A DNA stretch of 38,409 bases from Reticulitermes lucifugus (taxonomy: Eukaryota; Arthropoda; Insecta; Blattodea; Rhinotermitidae), in NCBI GenBank assembly GCA_026260175.1, contig JAKCWW010000722.1:1-38409 (forward strand), in the 5' to 3' direction. Numbering within the stretch: position 1 is the stretch's first letter; every line of letters begins with the position of its first letter. Below the pieces are notes generated by a model that did not search any database, was not told the origin of the DNA, and was given only the letters and a program-made list of their open reading frames with translations. Position numbers and translations under genes: made by a program. This document shows positions 13,177 to 21,129 of the stretch, one piece after another.

Positions 13177-15297
13177 TTTTCTTACTTTTTTCTTCTTTGT
13201 TTCAAAGTAGGCAGTAACATAAACATTGCAATCTTTATTTCCAAGGGGGCCATTTCTGTGATGATGTTACACGATCACTTTCGGAGAAGCGCATAATGGA
13301 TTCAGACTGTAAATTCACAACAGAAACAGTGCAAATTTCACAACCATAAACGGAAGAGTACCAATCGAGTGCTATAAAACCTGTAACTACCCTATCACTG
13401 AGCTTACAGTCGGACGTTCGCTATCAACTTCAGATGCTAAATGATGCAGACTGAGAATTAACACCCTCTACGTCTTTATTTTAATGCAAATTCGAAGAAC
13501 TGGTGCAAAGATAGCGAAGTCTTGAATGCAAATTTTAATTTGCTACTGTAAATGGAATCATCATGTTATTGTGACGAGGACGAGACTCGCTGCATGCAGC
13601 ACAGTAAGTCTTGAGAAGCTGATTGTCACTCAGCTACTCAAGCATTCCCTGCCTGTTACAGAACCAAAAATTTAATTGCTGTAATCACAACAGCCTGCCA
13701 ATTTTCCCCAAGCTGAGCCACATAAATCCAGCATTTATCCTCTTAATATATTCCTTTACAAACTGATCCAGCTTAATCTAATTAAGTCCAAAGTCTGGCT
13801 GTGCTGTAGCTCAGGTAGTTACCATGTGTTGTCTCACTGCAGAGGCCCAGGTTCAATCCCAGAGTATTCCATGCTGAATTTGTAAAACACAAATTGATAT
13901 TGCAGCAGTCTTTCAGCATTTCTGCTTCATCCAGCCAAATGTCAATCAAGAATGCGTCATTCAGACCAGTATAACAGACGAATATCAGACGGCAGTAACA
14001 AACACGTCTCGTACCATTCCTACAACGAAATACGAAGTAAGAAAGGATATGTGTAATTTCGCAACGTGTTAAAGATTCATGGCGAGGGATTAGTTACTCA
14101 CTGTTCAAATAAGGGGAAATGGAGCACCACTTGTCGGCCATCCACGATTCCTTACCGGTATTTAAAACGTGACAGGTACCGCTAGGAATGCACTGATGCC
14201 CATGGAAAGTGCGATATTCACTGACACCATTTCAAGAATGTCACAATTACTCAACGGCATTACGTGTAGAGCTTATAACGAGTTTGTATCCAAGTCGGAT
14301 ACAAAACGTCGAAAACATCATCATAGATTCATTTACACTTTTACGCAAAGTACGGCTTGCACTCTATGGATTATCATGAAACTCAAAAGTGATGAACGGC
14401 GTATATATCCAGTAGCGGACCAAACCTAAATCTATTAAGAAATGTGTATATTCTAGTAGGAAATTCATTCAGGTCCCCAGGTAAAACGTGACATTCAATG
14501 CACGGATATGAATGAAATTCATATAGCCTTAAGAGCAAGTGGCGTGTTCCGAATGTCATCTAAATAGCTCAAGAAATGTGGAAACTACGGACAAAAATTA
14601 ATTTACGCTTTTAAGTAAAGTGTGGCTCTTACGACACGGATTGAAACGGAGTTTAAACTCTCCTAAGCGGCATTACAATATTTGTATCTCATATGCCGCA
14701 TTTCACAGAAATCGTTCAAGATTTGTGAAAATTACGGGTAGAAATTTACTTATGCTCTTAGGTGAGCTGCAACTTTCTCTTCATGAATTTCCATCATATT
14801 CACACTTGCTGGATACACGTTGGATATCAAACATCAGGTAAACCGAAAAAACTTGGAGATGATTGGTATAAATACTTCTAGGCCCTTAAGCAAACTGTGC
14901 CTCTTACTCCGCTTGTCTTCATGAAAGTCGCCATTTCTTAACAGCAATAAAAACACATCTCCGGTATAAAATATTATGTAAATCTGTCAAAAATATGAAA
15001 ATTATCTGTAGAAAATCATTTATGTTAGCGAGTAAAGTAAATAGCTTTTACTTTATGGATTCTTATGAAACTCAATATTGTGGGTTTATTCGCAGTTATC
15101 TTATGTGTTTCGAAACCATCTTGACAAGAACTAGTGAGAGTTTTACTCCATCTCTATATAACTTTTAAAAGGATAAAGCCTGTTGATTTTTTGCACCAGG
15201 AATTTGTAATATTTATGGACACGAGCACAATGTAATAGCAGAGAATATACTCATGCAGTTTTAATCTCTCTTTCAGGCAACTGGCTTATCTGGATGA
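2926..15297 (+). CDS. OBP-A: classical odorant-binding protein gene (exons 2-7; exon 1 outside window)
   Basis: Spliced exons are 2926-2980, 3082-3143, 7048-7083, 7672-7804, 10651-10715 and 15277-15297. Together they give 372 nt, or 123 residues plus stop, and all phases join correctly. The protein is a secreted six-cysteine all-helical OBP, a carrier for small hydrophobic molecules. In residues counted from exon 2, the cysteines are at 10, 40, 44, 92, 101 and 110, giving spacing X29-X3-X47-X8-X8. The fixed C2-X3-C3 and C5-X8-C6 are diagnostic; C3-C4 is a little longer than usual. The signal-peptide exon is not found in 1-2925 and probably lies upstream, since OBP-B and OBP-C both carry it as a separate 66-nt exon. 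The last exon is the least certain (alternative at 15200). A poly(A) signal is at 15349. Introns range from 101 bases to 4.6 kb and hold many transposon remnants. Ligand and expression site cannot be read from sequence. Confidence 0.85.
3082..3143 (+). CDS. OBP-A exon 3
   Basis: 62 nt between TATTGTTTCAG and AGG|GTAAGAA. It enters in phase 1 (joined codon GCT, Ala) and leaves in phase 0, encoding RSIMNSQSMTL then KDVSNEAGR. The same length, phases and terminal arginine codon AGG occur in OBP-B exon 3. The intron before it is only 101 nt. Confidence 0.85.
3252..3415. repeat. 44-bp minisatellite in OBP-A intron 3
   Basis: Units starting CGTCTACATAAACATGATAG begin at 3272, 3316, 3360 and 3404 (the last truncated). 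A partial unit precedes the first. The full units are nearly identical, so this array is young. There are no unique spacers, so it is not a CRISPR-like array. Confidence 0.95.
3639..4456 (+). mobile_element. Decayed mariner/Tc1-type transposon
   Basis: An 11-bp perfect inverted repeat, ATACTTGGACA at 3639-3649 and TGTCCAAGTAT at 4446-4456, frames 818 bp that contain a transposase C-terminus (next entry). Its boundaries are inferred; the true ends may lie slightly outside, because the right flank continues with AGGCACTTTCTGTATAA, which looks like a mariner-type end. Confidence 0.45.
3970..4218 (+). pseudogene. C-terminal remnant of a mariner-type DDE transposase
   Basis: The frame reads SPNLNSLDFYLWGTLNPPVY and later ACQTIRNRPETFERVRITM and RVHACANSVEDF. 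I recognise the usual SPDLNPLDFYLWG block, which holds the third catalytic acidic residue of IS630/Tc1/mariner transposases, and the following ACQTIRN..GIFERVR block. The catalytic core before it is gone. The ATG at 3970 is internal to the ancient gene, so this is a fragment and not an intact gene. Confidence 0.8.
4885..5096. mobile_element. Foldback (palindromic) element, TCTGGGATGTTACGCCGTGT family
   Basis: Two arms of about 101 bp (4885-4985 and 4996-5096) are inverted copies around a 10-base loop. The arms begin with CTTCTGGGATATTACGCGGC and include ACGACGTTTCG-type and TTGAAGATGG blocks. Arm identity is high by eye (scattered mismatches). The transcript would form a very long hairpin. 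Confidence 0.85.
5100..6096. other. Intron sequence, nothing recognised
   Basis: AT-rich OBP-A intron 3 sequence. Short frames such as the one at 5671-5904 match nothing I know. Confidence 0.4.
6097..6628. mobile_element. 532-bp foldback element with long inverted arms
   Basis: The left arm (6097 to about 6285) and right arm (about 6440 to 6628) are inverted copies, for example ATCCGTCAGTCACAACAAA against the complement of TTTGTTGTGACTGACAGAT. They are separated by about 150 bp. Each arm carries one CTGATG-hairpin-GAAA module reading inward-to-outward: minus strand at 6172-6199 (CTGATGACGGC, then GGCCGAAATG) and plus strand at 6527-6553 (CTGATGTTGGCC, then GGCCGAAATC). No transposase is seen, so it is non-autonomous. 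Confidence 0.85.
6629..7047. other. End of OBP-A intron 3, nothing recognised
   Basis: No exon or repeat recognised apart from the acceptor of exon 4. The frame at 6821-7006 has no recognisable content. Confidence 0.4.
7048..7083 (+). CDS. OBP-A exon 4, 36-nt microexon (cysteines 2 and 3)
   Basis: The acceptor is CTTTCTTTCAG and the donor ATT|GTAAGTA. Twelve codons, CFVECLMREFGI, are phase 0 at both ends. It carries the C-X3-C pair of OBP helix 3. OBP-B has a 36-nt counterpart reading CFVACMLSRRGV. The flanking introns are 3.9 kb and 588 nt. Confidence 0.9.
7084..7671. other. OBP-A intron 4, nothing recognised
   Basis: 588 bases of AT-rich intron. Confidence 0.5.
7672..7804 (+). CDS. OBP-A exon 5 (to cysteine 4)
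   Basis: 133 nt from TTATATTTCAG to CAAG|GTAAAT, entering in phase 0 and leaving in phase 1. It encodes 44 residues beginning LKGNKLEKNKVLEEVN and ending LKSALSECGNQ. It is charged, lysine/glutamate-rich and predicted helical. The cysteine of SEC is C4. Confidence 0.9.
7805..9764. other. OBP-A intron 5, first part; no gene
   Basis: No exon seen. About 7860-8120 is less AT-rich and open for 100 codons on the minus strand (7812-8114). It may be an old repeat, but I cannot name it. Confidence 0.35.
9765..10200 (-). mobile_element. Decayed LINE reverse-transcriptase C-terminus and 3' end
   Basis: Read on the minus strand with frame breaks, it gives LGKPGSEWKDNIGK, matching the usual PLGRPRRRWEDNIKMD of insect LINE ORF2 proteins. 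The usual MNLRIP-like end follows as LVKMLMTIRIP. Upstream, KNLHEILRN corresponds to the KLHNEEL block. It contains many stops and frameshifts and is non-functional. It inserted antisense to OBP-A in intron 5. Confidence 0.7.
10651..10715 (+). CDS. OBP-A exon 6 (cysteines 5 and 6)
   Basis: 65 nt between TTTTATTTCAG and CGGCAG|GTAAGCC. The split codon gives Asp, followed by GDGKCMKTYKMWVCMNDAAR and Gln. C5-X8-C6 is exact. OBP-B exon 6 has GDGKCVKSYNTWKC at the same place. Confidence 0.9.
10716..11375. other. OBP-A intron 6, first part; nothing recognised
   Basis: Overlapping short frames at 10765-11083 on both strands show no known domain. Confidence 0.35.
11376..12265 (-). mobile_element. 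Decayed LINE: RT palm fragment through 3' end
   Basis: The minus strand first reads EYANNINLLGKSTNILKKSA, the catalytic YADD box region of a non-LTR reverse transcriptase, at 12246-12257. Both aspartates are changed to Asn (YANN). Next come NKSLQNVAKSRYLET, then VLKNIFESKIKLQEAGENC (the RRIFGPKR..W.KLHN block), then the degraded RPLGRPRRRWE block, GWIHLVQN, and the 3' signature SFSRRAHLHGVS at about 11381-11410. Several stops and frameshifts make it inactive. The clade is not assigned. Confidence 0.8.
12271..12374. repeat. 18-bp minisatellite abutting the LINE fragment
   Basis: Units of GCCTGTATCAGACACGTA start at 12271, 12289, 12307 (14 bp), 12321, 12339 and 12357. Because 18 is a multiple of three, the minus-strand frame 12090-12407 runs through it as hexapeptide repeats before entering the RT sequence. 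Confidence 0.85.
12505..12610 (+). repeat. Copy of the TCTGGGATGTTACGCCGTGT repeat family
   Basis: It contains CTATGACACCGCGTAGTCTG, then GGTAGGTGTATAGAAACACG. The minus strand reads MTASDVFLYTYQTTRCHSPQ, matching the TSETSVNFYQTTRRNIPED peptide that this repeat yields in insect genomes. Confidence 0.55.
12767..13025 (-). mobile_element. tRNA-headed repeat (SINE-like), minus strand
   Basis: On the minus strand, TAGCGTTGTCAGTATA resembles a pol III A box and GGGCTTCGAACCCTGG a B box, with tRNA-like spacing, at about 12945-13012. The body matches a common arthropod repeat whose other strand translates as TPRPLYPQERATAPI, then RSPTRVRSPDLPDRSEWLY. Tail boundaries are uncertain. Confidence 0.6.
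13144..13174. repeat. (AT)n microsatellite
   Basis: About 15 AT dinucleotides. Confidence 0.95.
13575..13790 (-). mobile_element. LINE 3'-end fragment
   Basis: The minus strand gives FMWLSLGKIGRLL and, after frame shifts, VTISFSRLTVLHAAS. These are the WINLAQDRDKWRALV and VTISFSRRTLLHGVS blocks seen at the ends of the same LINE family as the 11376-12265 copy. Only the last part of the element is present. Confidence 0.6.
13797..13990 (+). mobile_element. tRNA-derived SINE
   Basis: A box TAGCTCAGGTAG at 13807-13818 and B box GGTTCAATCCC at 13850-13860, 31 bases apart, form a tRNA-like pol III promoter. It abuts the LINE 3' end on the other strand. The 3' limit is a guess. Confidence 0.6.
13991..15199. 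other. End of OBP-A intron 6; no gene recognised
   Basis: Nothing recognised between the SINE and the terminal exon candidates. The phrase ATGAAACTCA/ATGAATTTCC with flanking CTTTTA..CAAAGT recurs loosely at about 14335-14385, 14600-14650, 14755-14790, 14880-14925 and 15040-15075. This suggests a very old tandem or dispersed repeat. Confidence 0.3.
15277..15297 (+). CDS. OBP-A exon 7, short terminal exon (preferred)
   Basis: A strong acceptor (TTTTAATCTCTCTTTCAG) is followed in frame by ATGLSG and TGA. It accepts phase 0 from exon 6 and lies 52 bases before an AATAAA. A weaker alternative is 15200-15235, after TTTTTTGCACCAG, which reads EFVIFMDTSTM and a stop. It starts with the same GAATTT as the OBP-B terminal exon. 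Both could be used. Confidence 0.5.
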   Translation, partial: ATGLSG

Positions 15298-15348
15298 GAA
15301 TGAATGTGGTCCAAGGAGAGGAAATAACAGGCAACACCAGTTCACAAG

Positions 15349-15354
15349 AATAAA
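15349..15354 (+). terminator. Polyadenylation signal of OBP-A
   Basis: AATAAA lies 52 bases after the preferred stop codon and 114 after the alternative one, with a T-rich stretch (CTTTTAATG) shortly after. Confidence 0.6.
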
Positions 15355-15359
15355 ATCTA

Positions 15360-16186
15360 ATCTTTTAATGTACAGAAGTATAAAAGTAAATCGTGTCCTT
15401 ATAATGTCTAATATTAACTGTATTGCTTTATAAATTACCAAGTAATGCTCACTTGATTAACTCTTGGCGTGGTACACCCAAGACACTATGTTAAAAGTAC
15501 GGTTAATGTCTGTTAAGAACAACTCTTCTATTCGATAATGACTAAACATAAACTGTCCTACCAACTCGTTACAATTCAGCGGCCCACGACTTTCCAGCAG
15601 TGAAAGATACTAGTAACCAAGGGATACAAAAATAAATAAATAAAAATAAATCCTTCTCAAACAAAATTCAGCATCGACACGTGTAAAATAAGTTACTTTT
15701 TGCAGCTAATAAATATACCTTAAAATTGCAACTAAGATTATGTTTTTCTGCAATGCTGCGCCCTGTGGTTTGGCTGATTGGAACCTAGGTCTACACCTGC
15801 TATTCTGAAGTTGGAGGCAGGAAGTTCCACAGAAACGTTTGTATCAATGCACTACAACTGTACTGCCTCAAATACCGTAAGGTCGCAATCTTCAAATTCA
15901 TCGCTAACAGAACTTTACGTCTAACATAAAATTCAATTTATTGTAATATTTCTTATCCTCATAATACTTGCTACGATTGGTCAGAATACTTCGTCGACAT
16001 TGGCATCATCCAAATGCCTACCGAACATTAATACAGTGAATTCCTCAACGATTTGTGCAAACTTACATGTTAACATTATCTTATATACATCAAGGTCTTG
16101 TAAATAAAGTGATGAAACTTCTCACGTGTAAATAAGAACGAAACAATCAATAACAGTTCTGTAAAATATAATTAAACGGAACTCCG
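15360..16186. other. Intergenic, nothing recognised
   Basis: Sequence downstream of OBP-A with no exon or named repeat. Confidence 0.4.
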
Positions 16187-17720
16187 ATGTTTTTTTTATA
16201 TCCTGTACTTTGGTTTGCTAACCGTTACTGTGATTCCGCCTACGGGTGTAAACAAACAGGAATCTGTGTGTGCAGTGACCGTGAACTGCAGAAGGTGACA
16301 GATACTCTGCGCGTGCGCACATCATCTGCGAAAGCCTGGTACGCTTCGTGTACTTCTCATGCCATTTCTCAAATGCGCTCTCTTTTTAAAGTTGAAAGGA
16401 AAACGCGTTTGTATGGCAATACCATGCGAGAAGATGCACACACGGTTTGTTTTCAATGTGTAGTTCAGCAGAGAGAGAGAGAGAGAGGCTGTCACAGCAG
16501 TTCCTGGAGGAAGGGTGATTATTTATAAGTTGATTTTAAAAAATTGCTGAGATTAAAAACCGATGGCGGTGGGTGTGTCAGTGGGTGGAAAACATCAGTC
16601 AGTGGAAGAGTACAAGAGGTCTACACTATTACGTAAGTTGGAGATAGAGGCGAATTATTTATGAACTGAAAACTTACAAATTATGAAGTCATAAGTTTCG
16701 CTTCAAAATTAATACATCAAAATAAGAAAGCGTTTAAGTTAAAACGCTTACCGACATTTAAACTTATGCGACAATAATAAATGTGCATAAACCATTTCGA
16801 CTCGATTTGTCACTGTAAAATCGATGCTACAATACTGCTGTCACACAGGCCTCTGTGTGGGCGAGCCACTAGTATCCCAACCACAGACACGCAAGTGGTT
16901 TGGCAGGATACTCGTAGAACTGACGTCAAAAGCCGGGCCTGAACCTCTGCGATGAATATTTCCACATCAAACACATTGCTTGCATTCGTTTTGGGCACTA
17001 CTGTGGCTCGCGTGAACACTGTATGTTATCCAGTGGCCCAGCCACATGGAACTTCGCACCTGTTGGCAGGCAAAGTCACTGCTCGGCCCCAGTGGCTGTA
17101 GCCCAGCCATAAGTTTCTCATCTCATCGTTTTCGTAACATCCAGTGGTCCGGCTATCATCGCGGCAACTGCGTGTCCTGCCACAGAGTGACCCGTGTGAC
17201 TCACGTCGCTGTGTGCCGTATGAGATGTTACGCCAGACGTAATGTTGCCTGCATCAATCACCCACACGGCGTTACGTAATCATATGCGTAGCTCATGTTA
17301 ATTATCTTCAGAGAGTGTTCACGTGATTCAGTACCTGTAGTCACCTTTCCCTTCTCTGATCAATACGTGCAGCAATTTGTTTTTTAACTTACGCAGTTTT
17401 TCCTTACCCTTTTGCGCTGCTTTGTGAAGATGTTTTTCTGGCTGTTATTGGACTGATGTCACCGAACGGTTTTGCGAAGTGCCTTTCACTTTTCCTGCCC
17501 CTCTCCACCTTCCTTTCCTTAAGACGTCGCATTGTTACCTGCGTAAGCCTGAAGCGGATTCTCGTGTGCGCTTCTGAAGTGTAAACGTCTTTTAAATTTC
17601 GTATCGACCTGGTGTTATGAGGTCGATTTCCGCCCACCAGGACCCCTGTGTTGGCGTTAAGTGTCAAGTTAAGTTTTAGTTGTGTATGTTATTTTTTGTG
17701 TCATGTATGTATGTAAAAAG
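16187..17720. other. Less AT-rich intergenic tract, unassigned
   Basis: This tract is visibly richer in G+C than its surroundings and has open frames at 16187-16528 (+), 17046-17279 (+) and 17404-17667 (-), none with a known domain. CCAGTGG(C/T)C(C/T)-type blocks recur at about 17029, 17090 and 17141. A (GA)8 run is at 16471-16487. It could be an old repeat, or a promoter/exon region of an unseen gene. Confidence 0.3.
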
Positions 17721-20088
17721 GGGTATGAGTTATTTGAAATGGGCCATATTGTAAGTACACATATGCTACTGTATTTACATATACTTATTTAAGTTATATA
17801 CTAAATATTGTTATAGTTAAACCCTCACGATGTCTTTGTCGCTTGTATCCCAAGGGCTCATCAATGCTTTTGCTCAGGGACAAAAACAGGTTGGTGGCTA
17901 AAACACATTCTTTCAGATCTTTCGTAATTATTTGCAGCGCTCCCTAAGCAGCTGATATTTATGTAGCCACTCAACAAATCCCTCGCCTGTATACAGGCTG
18001 AGGCTTCATTACATCATGTCGTTGGTCCCTCTTCTGAGTCACATCAATCCTGTTCGCCATGTCTCATCCCCACACCTCTACAGCGTAATCCATTTTAATA
18101 TTAGTGTTATCCATCGAGACACAGCACAACATTAAGACGAATGTTAACCAAACACAGATACGTCATTTTGAATTCCTAACTGAGTACATGCCGTGACGAA
18201 TTCGATATATGGTTGAATATCAGGGATTCTTGACTTTATACTACAGAAGACAGGACTTGAAAACAGCCTCTTCAAGGGTTTGTACACTAATGCATATTCT
18301 GTATAAGTGACATATCTTAAAAAACAAAAGTCTTTTTTAAAGTACCTGAACGTTTGCAAATCTACAGTGACCTACGAGAATGGTAAATTTAAGTCACAAA
18401 GCTAATTAACAATATATTAGAGCAAAGTAAGAGATATATCCGCTTCTTTTCAACAACGAACCTTGTCACTGCAAAAAGTAAAAATGTTTAAAACGTAACT
18501 CTGAATACTATGCAAGGTTGGATTTCATTTCTCTAAGATTCTGATGTTGGAATGTACATACATGTCACTTCAACATTACTTGCTTCCTGAACTTTATCAA
18601 TCTTCTGGTGTTTTAGAATTAATAAAATTGATACAAATATACAGTAATATATAAAACACTACGTTTCGGGGACAGGATAAGTCCCCCTATTCAGGATAAA
18701 GTAATACGACTTACTGACTTGAGCCAAATAAGCAAGGCTGTTCTCAAACTTTGGGCCTACAGAATGAAAGTAGCTTTGTCCATTTGTCCTGCGTTATAAA
18801 CAGCTGTATTAAATGGAGGGTATATAAAAGCCTCATATGGACAAACACAAGGAAGTTACGGATGACTGGGATTACGACGCCAACTGTACGCTTACATCAT
18901 TTCCGGGTCGTTTCTGTTGCATAGTGCATTACTAACATATATAAATTCACACTCTTTCGTAAGAACTTTGCAAGAAACGTATACCATCAGGCCTACAATC
19001 ATTTCTGTGTACATCTCAGAAGCAGAAAAATAGCATATTTCCAGAAAGGATGGAAGAAAAATACAGTCGTGTAGAAAAACGCTACTCCCCTTACGTTCAC
19101 AATATGCTACATGATCCTTCATATCAGCTTTCTTCAACGTTTTTCTTCGCTCTGTAAATAACGAGCAAACAGACACCTGTTCTGAGGTCGTTCATGCATT
19201 AACGTTTTCATCAAACTGAATCTTTGAGCTTTCATGGAAATATACATATTAATATTAATATATTATGGCTTCATAAGCTGTCATGAGGTGCGTTTGATAG
19301 ACTGGGACCGAACAAATGGCTTCATACCCCAGAAAATCATAACACTAATTTTACAGTCCCGAGAAACCCATACGTCATAAAATAATATATATTTACAATT
19401 AGAATGTTGGCATGAAAATACGAAGCAGTCAGAGCAGTAACTGTGCATGACACCTGCTTTGACTTTAGAAATCTCCTTTTTTTTGCGTGCAGTGTACTCA
19501 TGTATTATATTCCTTAAACAATATAACATTTGAGATTTGCAGTACGGAAGTAGTCTGTTTTCTTAGAGCTGTTATATGAATTTTAATACTCCTTTTAGCT
19601 AGGTGAACATCGTGTTTCAATAGCGTGCAGGGGATACTGAATCTGTTAAATAAACCGATTCATTAACCCCATTCATTTTTAATACAGTTTTATACAAATA
19701 TAGGGCTTTGTTCATCTACCTTGCAAAAATCTTTATCCCAGCAAAACCACAAGAAATGTTTCTATCTTATTTACAGTTTTTAAGAAGGCTTTCAATAACT
19801 TACATTACAATTTTACGTTATAGACTATGGTTAACTGATATAGCAAAAGAAGGTGCTCTCTCTCTCTGTGACATCCATACTTTGCTACAAAATAAAGATA
19901 GCTGCTTGAATCTTGTCCACAGTTTTAGGATAGTTATGAGATTTTCCGTGCCAGATATAATAAAAATCGGGGCAAATGTGCTTCGTCGTACTTTGCCGAT
20001 AGCATCTAGCATGCTGCATCTTAAAAAGTTTTCAAATTCGTGGCGCTAATATTCAGAGAATTTGTGATTCCATGTTGTCCTTCTACGG
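17721..20088. other. Intergenic, no gene recognised
   Basis: AT-rich. Only the GAAAC hairpin module at 18661-18695 stands out. Frames at 18892-19176, 19281-19529 and 19708-20049 have no recognisable content. Confidence 0.35.
18661..18695 (-). repeat. CTGAATA-hairpin-GAAAC module
   Basis: The minus strand reads CCTGAATAG, a perfect stem GGGGAC/GTCCCC around TTATCCT, then GAAACGT. The box order matches the modules in the foldback elements. Confidence 0.5.
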
Positions 20089-20356
20089 CAGTGTTGTCCA
20101 ACCAGGGTCCCGCAGAACATCATTAGGCTTTCGCAAGAAATCTTAAATACATAAACATTTTAAATACCCCGACAAATTCCAAATATCGCTCAAAATATCG
20201 GAGTATTTTGCCCGACAATTGTAAACAGTGGAGTAATATCCTGCCGCAACAACTGCCTCTGTTTTCTGGCCTGTGAACTTTTTCGTGGGCAGGGCTTCCT
20301 GGAGACAGGAAAAATTATTTTAAGATTTCCTCTCTGGTATATGTTTGAAAACACTG
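20089..20356. mobile_element. hAT-type MITE
   Basis: The ends are CAGTGTTGTCCAACCAGG and the complement of GGTATATGTTTGAAAACACTG, an imperfect inverted repeat starting CAGTGTT as in many hAT elements. It is flanked by 8-bp duplications, TTCTACGG (20081-20088) and TTCTAGGC (20357-20364), which match at 6 of 8 positions. At 268 bp with no ORF it is non-autonomous. The internal CAACCAGGGTCCCGCAGAAC is typical of such elements. Confidence 0.7.
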
Positions 20357-20364
20357 TTCTAGGC

Positions 20365-20940
20365 TATAATATGCATGAACGGTACAACTGACAATTTGTC
20401 TTTGGATATAATAGAGGCTTGAATTGTAAAAACGCCCATTAAAATTTCAAATGGCATTTTACGAGCGACTAATAAGAAAGCCCATGGAAAGAAGCAGTCG
20501 TGACCTCGTGTGAAGTAGAGAGCATTTTTCTGGAGAGTCTGAGGAAAACGACGACAGCATTAGCCATGATAAAAAGAATGTCCGCGCAAAGATTTGAAAC
20601 AGATACTTCCCGATTACAAATCAAGAGTGCTACCCACTTTACTGCGACGTTCTGTCCAAAACGTGGTACATTTTCATTGCATACTCGTAGGTTCTTTTCA
20701 GTTTCACACTTCAGTGCTACAGACCAGTGTCTTGGCGCGAAAAGAAGCAGTGTTTGGTAGCCAGCCCTTGAAATCATGACTTTGGGAACAATTGAGCTCT
20801 TATGTACGATCCTCTTCTATTAACTTTCGTAAACATACTGGATTTAATCAAGAGATTCTTATCCTATTTGTCTGTCACAAAAGTTCAGTTTTGAAACGCT
20901 CTTTTCAATTCACTGTCCGGATGTTAGATCACAGGAACAA
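20365..20940. other. Intergenic upstream of OBP-B, no gene
   Basis: Overlapping frames on both strands at 20469-20777 match no family I know. Confidence 0.35.
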
Positions 20941-21063
20941 CAAGCTCTGTGGGTGGCCGAGTCACCGTCACACGCAGTACAGCCAGCACACATTCCGACG
21001 GCAGTAGCAAATGTGTGCAGACACTGGGTGTAAACTGATAGGTGATAAAGCAGCAGCAAACAA

Positions 21064-21129
21064 ATGATGCTCATGAAAATTTTGGTTATTTTTCTTGGAG
21101 TCTCCTGTTATCTTTCGACTGCAGTACCT
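21064..21129 (+). CDS. OBP-B exon 1 (signal peptide)
   Basis: 22 codons from ATG to CCT|GTAAGT. There is a hydrophobic core (KILVIFLGV) and likely cleavage after STA. ATG 21064 is the first of three near ATGs (also 21067 and 21073); the leader AGCAGCAAACAA precedes it. It has the same length and phase 0 end as OBP-C exon 1. Confidence 0.85.

Noticed and set aside
16187-16528. 113-codon + frame with several cysteines
   Set aside because: It runs through a (GA)n microsatellite and its cysteines do not fit any family I know.
19708-20049. 113-codon + frame
   Set aside because: No known domain; overlaps an opposite-strand frame; composition like the surrounding noncoding DNA.
20469-20777. Overlapping frames on both strands
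   Set aside because: Mutual shadows with no domain and no promoter or splice signals that favour one.
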